Below are positions 56,048 through 64,000 of a stretch of DNA of 64,000 nucleotides, one piece after another. The stretch comes from Betaproteobacteria bacterium (GTDB lineage: Bacteria > Pseudomonadota > Gammaproteobacteria > Burkholderiales > SG8-39). The DNA lies in NCBI GenBank assembly GCA_004297625.1, contig SCTY01000058.1:62001-126000 (forward strand), written 5' to 3'. Both the position numbers and the translations under genes were made by a program. Position 1 is the stretch's first letter. Each line of letters begins with the position of its first letter. The notes under the pieces were generated by a model. That model had not been told where the DNA came from. It did no database searches and was given only the letters and a program-made list of their open reading frames with translations.

Positions 56048-57397
56048 ATGGACCTCGCCGTCGAATTCGCCGAGCACGCCTGCCGCAGCACGTACGCCGA
56101 CCTGCCGCCCGCCACCGTGGAGGCGACCAAGGCGTTCATCCTCGACACCGTCGGCGCCGCCATCGCCGGCTCGAGTGCCGCCGGCATCGAGGCGGGGCTC
56201 GCGCATGTGCGCGAAGCGGGCGGCACGGCGCAGGCGACGCTCCTCGTCTTCGGCGAGCGCTTTCCGGCGACGGCCGCCGCCCTCGTCAACGGCGCCATGG
56301 CACAGGCGCGTGACTTCGACCCGGTGTACGAGCCGGGCGTGCTGCTGCCCTATGGGCCGATCTTCGCCGCCGCGCTCGCCGCGGCCGAGCGCGCCGACGC
56401 GAGCGGCAAGGCGCTGATCCACGCCGTCGCGCTCGGCACCGACCTCACCTGCCGGGTCGGCCGCGCGCTGGTGAGCGGGCTCGGCTGGTCGCGCACCGCT
56501 ACTCTCGGCGCCTTCGGTGCGGCGCTCGCCGCGGGTCTGCTCTTCGGCCTCGGACGCGAGCGCATGGTGAGCGCGCTCGGGCTTGCGCTCAGCCAGTCGA
56601 GCGGCAACATCCAGACGGTGATCGACGGCTCGCTCGCCAAGCGCTACCAAGGCGGTTTCACCGCGGCGGCGGGCGTGCTCGCCGCCATGCTGGCCGAGCG
56701 GGGCATCACCGGCCCGACGAACGTGTTCGAAGGCCGCTGCGGCTTCTTCGCACTCTACGAATCGGGGCGCTACCGGCGCGAGTTCGCCACCGAGGCGCTC
56801 GGCAGCCGCTACGAAGGCGTGGCGGCGAGCGTGAAGCCGTACCCCTGCTCGCGCGAGCACCACGGCGCGCTCGCTGCGGCGCTCGAGCTGCACGCCGGGG
56901 GCGTGCGCGCCTCCGACATCGAATCCGCCACCGTCACCCTGCCGCCGAACGCCTTCGCCCTCAGCGGCAAGCCGTGGCGGCGCGGCGAGCTGAAGACCGT
57001 CGGCAATGCGATCAGCAGTGCCGGCTACGGCGTCGCCGTGGCGCTCGCGCGCGGCGCGCTGATCCTTGAGGACTTCGAGCCCGCGGCGCTGGGGAATGCA
57101 GAGGTGAATGCGCTCGCCGAGCGTATCGAGATCGAGCAGGACCGCGCCGTCTCCGACGCGAAGACCCTGGTGCCGCAGTCGGTCGTTGTCACCCTGCGCG
57201 GCGGCGGGACGCGCCGCCGTACCACTGTCGCCATGCCCGGGTCGCCGCAGATGCCGCTCACGGCGGGGCAGCTCGAGGCTAAGTTCCGCTCTTGCGCGGC
57301 GCGGAGCGCCCGACCTGTTTCTCCTGAGAACATTCTTCGCTCCATTCAACAACTCGAAACTTGCGATCACATCCGGAACTTGACGCTCTACGCATGA
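56048..57397 (+). CDS. MmgE/PrpD family protein
   Basis: 449 aa, ATG 56048. Motifs: KAFILDTVGAAIAGSSAAG, NGAMAQARDFDPVYEPGVLLPYGPI (core RDFDPVYEPGVL), KRYQGGFTAAAGVLAAMLA and SVKPYPCSREHHGALAA. The DFDPV segment replaces EFDDT of PrpD and recurs in acetamidase- or itaconate-decarboxylase-like members. Probably acts with the SDR and the FAD flavoprotein downstream. Confidence 0.88.
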   Translation: MDLAVEFAEHACRSTYADLPPATVEATKAFILDTVGAAIAGSSAAGIEAGLAHVREAGGTAQATLLVFGERFPATAAALVNGAMAQARDFDPVYEPGVLLPYGPIFAAALAAAERADASGKALIHAVALGTDLTCRVGRALVSGLGWSRTATLGAFGAALAAGLLFGLGRERMVSALGLALSQSSGNIQTVIDGSLAKRYQGGFTAAAGVLAAMLAERGITGPTNVFEGRCGFFALYESGRYRREFATEALGSRYEGVAASVKPYPCSREHHGALAAALELHAGGVRASDIESATVTLPPNAFALSGKPWRRGELKTVGNAISSAGYGVAVALARGALILEDFEPAALGNAEVNALAERIEIEQDRAVSDAKTLVPQSVVVTLRGGGTRRRTTVAMPGSPQMPLTAGQLEAKFRSCAARSARPVSPENILRSIQQLETCDHIRNLTLYA

Positions 57398-57519
57398 AGA
57401 GGCTCCTTCCGCGCGTGGAGCGTGGGGCTTCTCTCGGTGATCGCGTCTACGAGCTGCCGCGCGAGGCGACGCTCGCCGCGCGGGTGCCAGGCGTCGGCGG
57501 CATCAAACCGGGGAGCTAG
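57394..57519 (+). pseudogene. Short ORF resembling the N-terminal stub of a GntR regulator
   Basis: 41 codons from an ATG that overlaps the MmgE/PrpD stop. The product has SLGDRVYELPREATLAARV then PG, close to the start of GntR-type winged helices (SLxDRVYxxLRExILxGRLxPG), and then terminates. Either a fragment of the regulator that once controlled this cluster or a chance short ORF. It ends two bases before the next gene. Confidence 0.4.
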
Positions 57520-57521
57520 GC

Positions 57522-58847
57522 ATGGAAAACTGGGACCTCGAAACCGAGCTGGTGGTGGTGGGCGCGGGCGCCTGCGGCCTGATGGCCTCGTTCGCCGCGG
57601 CGCAGCGCGGCGTGGAGGTGATCCTGCTCGAGAAAGACACCAAGCTCGGCTGCAACACCGAGCTCGCGAGCGGCTCGATCGCTGCCGCCGGCACGCGCTT
57701 CCAGAAGGCGCTCGGCATCCAGGGCACGCCCGAGCAGATGGCCGAGGAGGTGATGCGCAAGAACGGCGGCCGGGCCGACCGCGAGATCGTGCTCGCCTTG
57801 TGCCGCAAGGCGCGCGACGTGGTCGACCTCATTGTCGACGAGGTCCGCCTGCCGCTTACGCTCAACACCGATGCCGGGCGGCCGGGGCAGTCGTTCCTGC
57901 GCATGCACAACCCGCCCGGACGCTCGGGCGCGCCGCTCGTGCGGGCGATGCACGAGGCGCTCGCCCGCTTTCCCAACTTCACCTTCGCGGACCAGACGCC
58001 GGGCGCGGGCGTCCTCACCGACTCGCGCGGCGCGGTGAACGGCGTGCTGTGCGGCGCCGAGGGCGAGCAGCGCATCGGCGCGCAGAAGGTGATCCTTGCC
58101 TGTGACGGCTTCGGCGCGAATAAGGAGATGCTGCGCGAATACATCTCCGAGATGGCCGAAGCCGAGTACATCGGCGCGCAGGGCAACACCGGCGACGGCA
58201 TCCGCTGGGGCATGGCGCTCGGCGCGGCACTCGAGCACATGAGCGGCCACCAGGGCCACGGTCTCGTCTGCCCCGGCTACGGCACGCGCCTCTCGCCCGA
58301 CATCGCGGTGCTGGGCGGCATCCTGGTCAATCTCAACACCGAGCGCTTCGTGCGCGAGGATATCGGCTACTCCGAACTCGCGCACGTGGTGCTGAAGCAG
58401 CCGCGCGGCCTCGCGGTCGAGATCTTCGACCAGCGCATCTACGACATCCTCGCCGGCACGGCGCACTTCCGCGACACCATCGAGGCGGGGGCGCTGCGCT
58501 CGGGCGACACGGTTGAGGAGATCGCCGCGGCGCTGCGCCTCGATCCGGCGAAGCTGGCGAGGAGCCTCGAAGGCAGCGAGCTCGAGCCGCGCTACTACGG
58601 CGCCCATATCACCGGCGGGCTCGCGCACACGCAGGGCGGGCTGAAGATCGACGTGCACGGCCGCGTGTTGCGCAAGGACGGGGGCGTCATCCCGAACCTG
58701 TACGCCGGCGGCGGCACTGCGGCGGGCATCTCGGGCGACAGCGCCGAGGGCTACCTGTCGGGCAACGGGCTTCTCTCGGCCCTCAGCATGGGCCTCATCG
58801 CTGGCGAGCACGCCGCCGCCGCGATCAAGGCGCCGGAGAGCGCGTGA
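57522..58847 (+). CDS. FAD-dependent fumarate reductase-like flavoprotein (paralogue 3)
   Basis: 441 aa, ATG 57522 after GGGGAG. VVVGAGACGLMASFAA, LLEKDTKLGC, TELASGSIAAAG at the N-terminus; GLAHTQGGLKID, NLYAGGGTAAGISG, GYLSGNGLLSAL at the C-terminus. Closest in layout to the protein at 7774 (both start with NWDxExE/DV). Cytoplasmic flavoenzyme. Overlaps the racemase homologue by four bases. Confidence 0.87.
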   Translation: MENWDLETELVVVGAGACGLMASFAAAQRGVEVILLEKDTKLGCNTELASGSIAAAGTRFQKALGIQGTPEQMAEEVMRKNGGRADREIVLALCRKARDVVDLIVDEVRLPLTLNTDAGRPGQSFLRMHNPPGRSGAPLVRAMHEALARFPNFTFADQTPGAGVLTDSRGAVNGVLCGAEGEQRIGAQKVILACDGFGANKEMLREYISEMAEAEYIGAQGNTGDGIRWGMALGAALEHMSGHQGHGLVCPGYGTRLSPDIAVLGGILVNLNTERFVREDIGYSELAHVVLKQPRGLAVEIFDQRIYDILAGTAHFRDTIEAGALRSGDTVEEIAAALRLDPAKLARSLEGSELEPRYYGAHITGGLAHTQGGLKIDVHGRVLRKDGGVIPNLYAGGGTAAGISGDSAEGYLSGNGLLSALSMGLIAGEHAAAAIKAPESA

Positions 58848-59659
58848 TGCGCGTCTGGTACCAGAGCCTCGTCGACGGCGGCCGCATGCCGCCCTACTTC
58901 GAAGGGCTGAAGGCGCGCGCGGCCCAAGTGGCGCGGCCGGGCGTCGAAGTCGACTTTCACGGCATGCCGGCCGAGACGTACGGCGGCCGCACGCCGGCCG
59001 ACGTCGCCGTCTATCCGTACATGATGTCGCTGCACACGCAGTTCATCCTCGACAACGCGCTGCGCGCGCAGGCCGAGGGCTACGACGTGTTCGCCGTCGG
59101 CTCGATCCAGGACCCGGCGCTCGAGCTCGCGCGCTCGCTGGTCGACCTCCCGGTAGTCGGTTATGGCGAGTCGGCAATGCACTTCGCCTGCTGCCTCGGC
59201 AGCCGCTTCGCGGTGCTCGCTTTCGCCGCCGGCTTCGGCCAGATGATGGATCTGCGCATCCGCGACCTGGGTCTTCGCGAGCGGGCCCTGCCGACGTTGG
59301 TCATCGACGTCGGTTTCGACGACGTCGGCCGCGCGCTGCAGGAGCCGGCGGCTCTGGTCGAAGTCTTCGGGGAAGCCGCGCGCCGCGCCATCGCGCAGGG
59401 CGCCGAGGCGCTGATCCCGGGCCAACTGTACCTGAGCGAGGCGATCGCGCGCGCGAGCCTCACGCGCATCGATGAAGTGCCAATCGTCGACGGTCTCGCA
59501 GCGACCTTGAAGATGGCCGAGGCGATGCACGACATGAAGCGCCTCGGCATCTCGGTCACGCGCCGCGGCTATACCCACGCGCGGCCGCCGCAGGACATGA
59601 TCGACCACGCGCGCCGCCTGCACGGACGTCCGCCGATATCCACGAAAAAAGGAGGATGA
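58844..59659 (+). CDS. Asp/Glu racemase superfamily protein lacking both catalytic cysteines
   Basis: 271 aa. The same scaffold as hydantoin racemase (YGGRTPADVAVYPYM, RFAVLAFAAGF, DEVPIVDGLAATLKMAEAM), but the first Cys site reads AVGSIQDPALE instead of ACYSDPG, and the second reads ALIPGQLYLSEAI instead of MGCAGM. The decayed copy at 2463 has the same substitutions, so this is a conserved subfamily, not a single mutation. Probably not a two-Cys racemase. Followed after three bases by a Bug receptor gene with strong AAAGGAGG. Confidence 0.85.
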   Translation: MMRVWYQSLVDGGRMPPYFEGLKARAAQVARPGVEVDFHGMPAETYGGRTPADVAVYPYMMSLHTQFILDNALRAQAEGYDVFAVGSIQDPALELARSLVDLPVVGYGESAMHFACCLGSRFAVLAFAAGFGQMMDLRIRDLGLRERALPTLVIDVGFDDVGRALQEPAALVEVFGEAARRAIAQGAEALIPGQLYLSEAIARASLTRIDEVPIVDGLAATLKMAEAMHDMKRLGISVTRRGYTHARPPQDMIDHARRLHGRPPISTKKGG

Positions 59660-59662
59660 GTT

Positions 59663-60634
59663 GTGAAATCGCTGTTCAGGCTTCTGTCTTTCGTTCTTCT
59701 CACAAGCGGGCTTGCGTACGCGCAAGACTACCCCACCAAGCCGATCCGGCTGATCGTCGGCTTCGCGCCCGGCGGCGGCACCGACTATGTCGGCCGCATG
59801 ATCGGCCAGCGGCTCTCCGATGCGCTCGGCCAGCCGGTCGTGGTCGAGAACCGCCCGGGCGCCTCGAGCATGGTGGCGAACGAGCTGGTGGCGAAGTCGG
59901 CGCCCGACGGCTACACGCTGCTCGTCGCCGCGGCCGGGGCTATGACCATCGCGCCGAACATCAACACCAACGTCGGCTTCGACACCTTCAAGGACTTCGA
60001 GCCGATCGCGCTGGTGGTGACCAGTCCGTACCTATTGACGGTGAATCCGTCGGTACCGGCGAAAACGCTGGCCGAGTTCACCGCGCTCGCCAAGGCGAGC
60101 CCCGGCAAGCTCAATTTCGCCTCCTCGGGCACGGGCGGGGCTCCGCACCTCGCCGGCGAGCTCTACAAGCGCATGGCGCGCGTGGACATCGTGCACGTTC
60201 CCTACAAAGGCCTCGCGCCGGCGATCACCGACGTGCTCGGCGGCCAAGTGCAGGCTGTGTTCGCCGATATCAACCTGGTGCTGAAGCAGATCGAGGCGGG
60301 GAAGCTCAAAGCGCTCGCCATCACGGGCACCCAGCGCTTCTCCGCGCTGCCCGATGTGCCGACCATGGCCGAGGCGGGGCTGCCGGGCTACCAGGCGCAG
60401 ACGTGGTACGGCCTCGTCGCCCCGGCGGGAACGCCCGCGCCGATCATCAAGCGCCTGCATGCCGAGGTCAGCAAGGCGCTCGCGCTGCCCGAAGTGCGCT
60501 CCCAGTTCGCGACGCAGGGCATGCTGCCGGCCAGCGCTTCGGCCACGCCGGCCGACTTCGCCGCGCTGATTCGCGCCGACTTCGACAAGTGGCGCAAGCT
60601 CATCAAGGAAGCCGGCATCAAGGCGAGCGGATGA
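59663..60634 (+). CDS. Bug/TctC-type receptor
   Basis: 323 aa, GTG 59663 after AAAGGAGG. Signal LFRLLSFVLLTSGLAYAQ, then YPTKPIRLIVGFAPGGGTDYVGR, VVENRPGASSMVANELVAK, HVPYKGLAPAITDVLGG, ALPDVPTMAEAG. C-terminus FDKWRKLIKEAGIKASG. Four-base overlap with the MmgE/PrpD gene. Periplasmic binding of the substrate of this cluster is likely; no TctAB is visible. Confidence 0.92.
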   Translation: MKSLFRLLSFVLLTSGLAYAQDYPTKPIRLIVGFAPGGGTDYVGRMIGQRLSDALGQPVVVENRPGASSMVANELVAKSAPDGYTLLVAAAGAMTIAPNINTNVGFDTFKDFEPIALVVTSPYLLTVNPSVPAKTLAEFTALAKASPGKLNFASSGTGGAPHLAGELYKRMARVDIVHVPYKGLAPAITDVLGGQVQAVFADINLVLKQIEAGKLKALAITGTQRFSALPDVPTMAEAGLPGYQAQTWYGLVAPAGTPAPIIKRLHAEVSKALALPEVRSQFATQGMLPASASATPADFAALIRADFDKWRKLIKEAGIKASG

Positions 60635-61992
60635 CGCTGTCGGAAGAGCTCGCCGGCTTCGCCGCCGCGCTTCGCTACGAGGACCTGCCCGCGTCGGTGG
60701 TCGAGCGCGTGCGCCTGCACGCGCTCGATATCGTCGGTGTGTGCCTTGCAGGTGCTCAGCTCGAATTTGCCGCGATCCTCAAAAGGCTGGCCTCTAACGA
60801 GAAAAATCCTGAGAGCACCCTGCTCGGAAGCGGCGGCATGCGGGCTTCGGCCTCCGCAGCGACGCTGTACAACGGCGGCCTTGCGCACGGCAACGAGTTC
60901 GACGACACCTACGCGCCGGGACGCTGGCACGGCAGCGCGCCGACCGTGCCGCCGGCGCTCGCGGTGGCCGAGGCGCAGCACGCCGACGGAAAGACCCTCA
61001 TCACCGCGCTTGCCGCCGGGCTGGAGGCGGGCTGCCGGCTCACGCGCGCGGCGCCGGCGCTTTTGAGCCGCGGCTTTCATTCGACCTGCACCGCGGGCGT
61101 CTTCTCGGCGGCGCTGGCGGTCGGCAGGCTCCTCGGCCTCGACCGCGAGCGCCTCGCCAACGCGCTCGGCGTAGCCGGCAGCTTCGCCGCCGGGACCATG
61201 GAATTCCTGAGCGACCCGGAGCCGTGGTCGAAGCGCATCCAGGTCGGCTACGCCGGGCAGGGCGCGATCCTCGCCGCGCGCGCCGCCGCCGCAGGCTTCA
61301 AGGGGCCGCGAACCATTCTCGAGGGCCGCCACGGCTATTTCCGCTCCTACGCTGGCGACGGCAACTTCGACTTGAGCCGCGTGACCGAGGCGATCGGCAG
61401 CGACTGGCAGCTCCTCAAGCTCTATCCCAAGCGCTACCCGTGCGACCACATCGCCCAGGGCTATGTCGACTGCGCCATCGCGCTTTCGCACGAACTTTCC
61501 GTGCAGGACATCGAGACAGTGACCTGCGTCGTGCACCCGCTCGCGCGCGCCATCATGTTCGAGCCGCACGAAGTGCGTTACCGGCCGGCGACCGGCTGGT
61601 CGGCCCGCTGGAGCATGCCCTTCAACATGGCCGTGGCGCTCGCCGACCGGGCGCTGACGCTCGACTCCTATACCGATGCGCGCGCGCTCGATCCGGGCAC
61701 GCGCGCGTTGATGGAGCGCGTGGGCTACGAGGAGAACGCCACGATGGCCTTCCCCGGCGACTACCCGGCGTGGTTGCGCATCCGTTCAAAGAACGGGCGC
61801 ACGCTCGAGGAGCAAATGCCCAAGGTTGCCGGCTCCGCCGAGAACCCGGTGGCGCCGGTGGAATACGAAGCGAAGTTCCTGGACAACGCCCGCCGCGCGC
61901 TCGGCATGGAGAAGGCGCGCACGGCGCTCGAGCTCCTGCGCAACCTGCCTGCCGCGCGGGACGTGGCGCCGCTCGTCCAGGCCTGCGGTTAA
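60631..61992 (+). CDS. MmgE/PrpD family protein
   Basis: 453 aa, ATG 60631. Strong family match: LHALDIVGVCLAGAQ, NGGLAHGNEFDDTYAPGRWHGSAPTVPPALA (core HGNEFDDTYAPGRWHG), IQVGYAGQGAILAARA, KLYPKRYPCDHIAQG. The canonical HGNEFDDT active-site segment is retained, the best preserved among the five members here. Likely dehydratase or decarboxylase of a hydroxycarboxylate. Confidence 0.9.
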   Translation: MTLSEELAGFAAALRYEDLPASVVERVRLHALDIVGVCLAGAQLEFAAILKRLASNEKNPESTLLGSGGMRASASAATLYNGGLAHGNEFDDTYAPGRWHGSAPTVPPALAVAEAQHADGKTLITALAAGLEAGCRLTRAAPALLSRGFHSTCTAGVFSAALAVGRLLGLDRERLANALGVAGSFAAGTMEFLSDPEPWSKRIQVGYAGQGAILAARAAAAGFKGPRTILEGRHGYFRSYAGDGNFDLSRVTEAIGSDWQLLKLYPKRYPCDHIAQGYVDCAIALSHELSVQDIETVTCVVHPLARAIMFEPHEVRYRPATGWSARWSMPFNMAVALADRALTLDSYTDARALDPGTRALMERVGYEENATMAFPGDYPAWLRIRSKNGRTLEEQMPKVAGSAENPVAPVEYEAKFLDNARRALGMEKARTALELLRNLPAARDVAPLVQACG

Positions 61993-62015
61993 ATTTTTCT
62001 TGATGAGACGACACG

Positions 62016-62972
62016 ATGAAGATCATCAAAGCCTTAAACGCAATGGGCCTGATGCTGGCCTTGGGGGCTGCAAATGCCTTTCCTGACAAGCCCCTCAAGG
62101 TCATCCACGGCTTCGCGCCGGGCGGCGGGGCGGACATCTTCCTGCGTGCAGTGGTGCCGAAGTTCTCCGAGAACCTCGGCCAGCAGGTGGTGATCGAGTA
62201 CCGCGTCGGCGCGGCGGCCAACCTCGCCATGGAGGCGGTGGCCAAGGCGCAGCCCGACGGCTACACCATGCTGATGGGCACGCCGGGCCTCGCCACCAAC
62301 CCGTTCCTCTACCAGAACCTGCCGTTCGACCCGCTACGCGACCTGGCGCCGATCAGCCTCATCGGCAGCGTACAGAACGCGTTCATCGTGCACCCGGGCG
62401 TGCCCGCGAAGACGGTGAAGGAGCTGATCGCGCTGGCGAAAAAGCAGCCGGGCAAGCTCAATTATGCGTCGCCGGGCGCCGGGACGTCGCTGCACCTCGC
62501 CGGCGAGCTCTTCAAGCAGCTCGCCGGGGTCGATATTCAGCACGTCGCCTACAAGGGCGGCGCGCAGGCGCAGACCGACCTCATGGGCGGGCAGGTGCAG
62601 ATGATGTTCAACGTGCTGCCCTCGGCGCTGCCGCAGATCAAGTCCGGCAAGCTGCGCGTGCTGGCGGTGACGGGCAAGACGCGCGCGGAGGCGCTGCCCG
62701 ACGTCCCCACCATGGAGGAGGCCGGCGTGCCGGGCTACAGCGCGACCACCTGGAACGGCATTCTGACCACTGCCGGCACGCCGCGCGAGCGCATCGCCAA
62801 GCTCAACGATGCATTGGTCCGCGCGATGAAGTCGCCCGAGATGAAGCAGGCGCTCGACAGGATCGGCCAGGACCCGCTGTGGAGCACGCCCGAGGAGTTC
62901 GCCGCCTTCTTGCACGAGGAGACCGAAAAATGGCGCAAAGTGATCCAGGCGAGCGGCATCAAGGCGCAATGA
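62016..62972 (+). CDS. Bug/TctC-type receptor
   Basis: 318 aa. Signal LNAMGLMLALGAANAF, then PDKPLKVIHGFAPGGGADIF, VVIEYRVGAAANLAMEAVAK, HVAYKGGAQAQTDLMGG, LPDVPTMEEAG and C-terminal WRKVIQASGIKAQ. Second intact receptor of this cluster, divergent from the one at 59663. Overlaps the PrpB-like gene by four bases, so expression is coupled. Confidence 0.92.
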   Translation: MKIIKALNAMGLMLALGAANAFPDKPLKVIHGFAPGGGADIFLRAVVPKFSENLGQQVVIEYRVGAAANLAMEAVAKAQPDGYTMLMGTPGLATNPFLYQNLPFDPLRDLAPISLIGSVQNAFIVHPGVPAKTVKELIALAKKQPGKLNYASPGAGTSLHLAGELFKQLAGVDIQHVAYKGGAQAQTDLMGGQVQMMFNVLPSALPQIKSGKLRVLAVTGKTRAEALPDVPTMEEAGVPGYSATTWNGILTTAGTPRERIAKLNDALVRAMKSPEMKQALDRIGQDPLWSTPEEFAAFLHEETEKWRKVIQASGIKAQ

Positions 62973-63913
62973 AGTCGAAGAAGCGCATCCTGCGCGAGCT
63001 GCTGGCGAGCGCGCGGCCGCTCGTCTCGCCCGGTGTCTACGACGGCTACAGCGCGCGCCTCGTCGAGCAGATGGGGTTCAAGACCGCCGCGACCACTGGG
63101 TCGGGGCTCGCCAACGCACTGCTGGTGCAGCCCGACATCGGCATCATGGGGCTGCTCGAGAACCTCGATGCCTGCCGGCACCTCGCCCGCGCCGTCTCGA
63201 TCCCGCTGATGGCCGACGCCGACACCGGCTACGGCAACGCCGTCACGGTTTACCACACGGTGCAGTATTTCGAGGAAGCCGGCATCTGCGGCATCAATAT
63301 CGAGGATCAGGTGTGGCCCAAGCGCTGCGGCCACATGCGCGGCAAGGACGTCATAGACGTGCGCGAGATGTGCAAGAAGATCGAGGCGGCCGTGAAAGCC
63401 AAGACTGACCCGGACTTCGTCATCAATGCGCGCACCGATGCCATCGCCGTCGAAGGCATCGAAGGCGCGGTGAAGCGCGCTAAGGAGTACGCCGCCGCCG
63501 GCGCCGACCTGATCTATCCCGATGCGGTGCGCAACGAGGACGACATCCGGCGGGTCGTGGAGGCGGTGCCCGACACACCGGTCAACATCAACATGGGCTT
63601 CGGCGTGCGCAACCGGCCCACCACGCCGCTCATTCCGCTTGCGCGCCTCAAGGCGCTAGGCGTCGCGCGCGTGAGCTGCCCGCGTCTGCTGACCGCCGCC
63701 GCGATCTCCGGCATGCGCAAGGCACTGGAGCAGATGCGCTGGTGCATCGAGACCGGCGAGGTCGCCGACCGCCCGGACCTCCTCGCCAGCATGGAGGAGA
63801 TCACCGCGCTCGCCGGCTACGAGCGTATCGACGCCCTGGAGGAGGAGTTCTCGCTGGAAGAGGACCTCGAGCGGCGCTACGGCATGGAACGCGGTTTCGT
63901 TATTAAAAAATGA
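62969..63913 (+). CDS. PrpB-like lyase of the isocitrate lyase/PEP mutase superfamily
   Basis: 314 aa, ATG 62969. Asp83 and Asp85 (MADADTGYGN), Glu112 (NIEDQVWPKRCGH) and Cys120 are all present. Close to carboxyphosphonoenolpyruvate mutase/methylisocitrate lyase annotations. The C-terminal extension has two acidic helices (DALEEEFSLEEDLE). Likely C-C lyase for the product of the upstream enzymes. Stop overlaps the next ATG. Confidence 0.88.
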   Translation: MKSKKRILRELLASARPLVSPGVYDGYSARLVEQMGFKTAATTGSGLANALLVQPDIGIMGLLENLDACRHLARAVSIPLMADADTGYGNAVTVYHTVQYFEEAGICGINIEDQVWPKRCGHMRGKDVIDVREMCKKIEAAVKAKTDPDFVINARTDAIAVEGIEGAVKRAKEYAAAGADLIYPDAVRNEDDIRRVVEAVPDTPVNINMGFGVRNRPTTPLIPLARLKALGVARVSCPRLLTAAAISGMRKALEQMRWCIETGEVADRPDLLASMEEITALAGYERIDALEEEFSLEEDLERRYGMERGFVIKK

Positions 63914-64000
63914 AACCGGCGCGCTACGGACCGTTCAAGTACGTGCCCATCACCCGGCGGCCGCAGCTCGAGTGGCCCGGCGGCGCGCGCGTCGCGCTGT
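63910..64000 (+). CDS. Start of a polysaccharide-deacetylase-like (PuuE-type) protein, cut by window edge
   Basis: 30 codons: the N-terminus contains RYGPFKYVPITRRPQLEWPG then GARVAL. The pattern 'xRPxLxWPxGARVAL' is the start of NodB-like allantoinase/polysaccharide deacetylase family proteins (PuuE group). This group hydrolyses allantoin or related amides in some bacteria, which suits the ureide/cyclic-amide theme. Partial; family call moderate. Confidence 0.6.
   Translation, partial: MKPARYGPFKYVPITRRPQLEWPGGARVAL

Overview
This is a GC-rich chromosomal window (roughly two thirds G+C by eye) packed with short-overlap operons. The organism is most likely a Burkholderiales-type betaproteobacterium. 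That inference rests on several orphan Bug/TctC-type periplasmic receptors, abundant MmgE/PrpD proteins, Liv/TRAP/amino-acid transport operons, and the general gene style; no rRNA or other lineage marker is present. Nearly the whole window is catabolic: import of small (amido)carboxylates, cyclic-amide hydrolysis, dehydration/hydration of carboxylates, and C-C cleavage.

Layout. 1-3209: tail of an FAD enzyme, a hybrid histidine kinase, a small hypothetical, and a decayed racemase + Bug pair. 3302-10355: complete Liv-type ABC transporter followed by an FAD flavoprotein and an MmgE/PrpD protein. 10342-17107: Bug receptor, EamA exporter, Kef-type antiporter, flavin reductase, MFS, and two secreted/outer-membrane proteins. 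17313-21914 (+) and 21963-25243 (-) are convergent operons meeting at a perfect 26-bp-arm hairpin. The first encodes an amino-acid ABC transporter, a hydantoin-racemase-like protein and a split chromate transporter; the second encodes a flavin reductase, an ABM-type monooxygenase, an N-carbamoyl-D-amino acid hydrolase and a D-hydantoinase. 25276-26990: tRNA-Arg(ACG) followed by a lower-GC islet (HigBA-like toxin-antitoxin plus a HEPN-motif protein) closed by an imperfect copy of the tRNA 3' half. 27001-33149: a PEP-mutase-like protein divergent from a RidA, then a tight five-gene minus-strand operon (hypothetical, CobW, hydantoinase-like, dehydrogenase, asparaginase-like). 33352-37716: TRAP transporter plus a second FAD paralogue. 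37706-43801 (-): LysR, CobW, hydantoinase-like and two MmgE/PrpD genes, divergent across a clear LysR-type dyad from 43909-50605 (+): two isochorismatase-like proteins, aconitase, PrpB-like lyase, NMT1-like binding protein and 2OG-Fe(II) oxygenase. 50602-57519: RidA pair, TcuA-like flavoprotein, internally deleted PrpF, MFS, gene remnants, SDR, MmgE/PrpD. 57522-64000: third FAD paralogue, Cys-less racemase homologue, Bug, MmgE/PrpD, Bug, PrpB-like lyase, and the start of a polysaccharide-deacetylase-like gene.

How the genes may work together. Three paralogous FAD flavoproteins, each near an MmgE/PrpD gene, are linked to three different transport systems (Liv ABC, TRAP, Bug receptors). Two hydantoinase-like enzymes are each preceded by an overlapping CobW GTPase, which suggests dedicated metal delivery. 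The LysR divergon combines cyclic amidohydrolase, amidase-like, aconitase-family, PrpD-family and PrpB-family enzymes. This looks like a ring-opening, deamidation, (de)hydration and lyase route for an unidentified N-heterocycle or imide. Substrates cannot be read from sequence; these pathway statements are inference.
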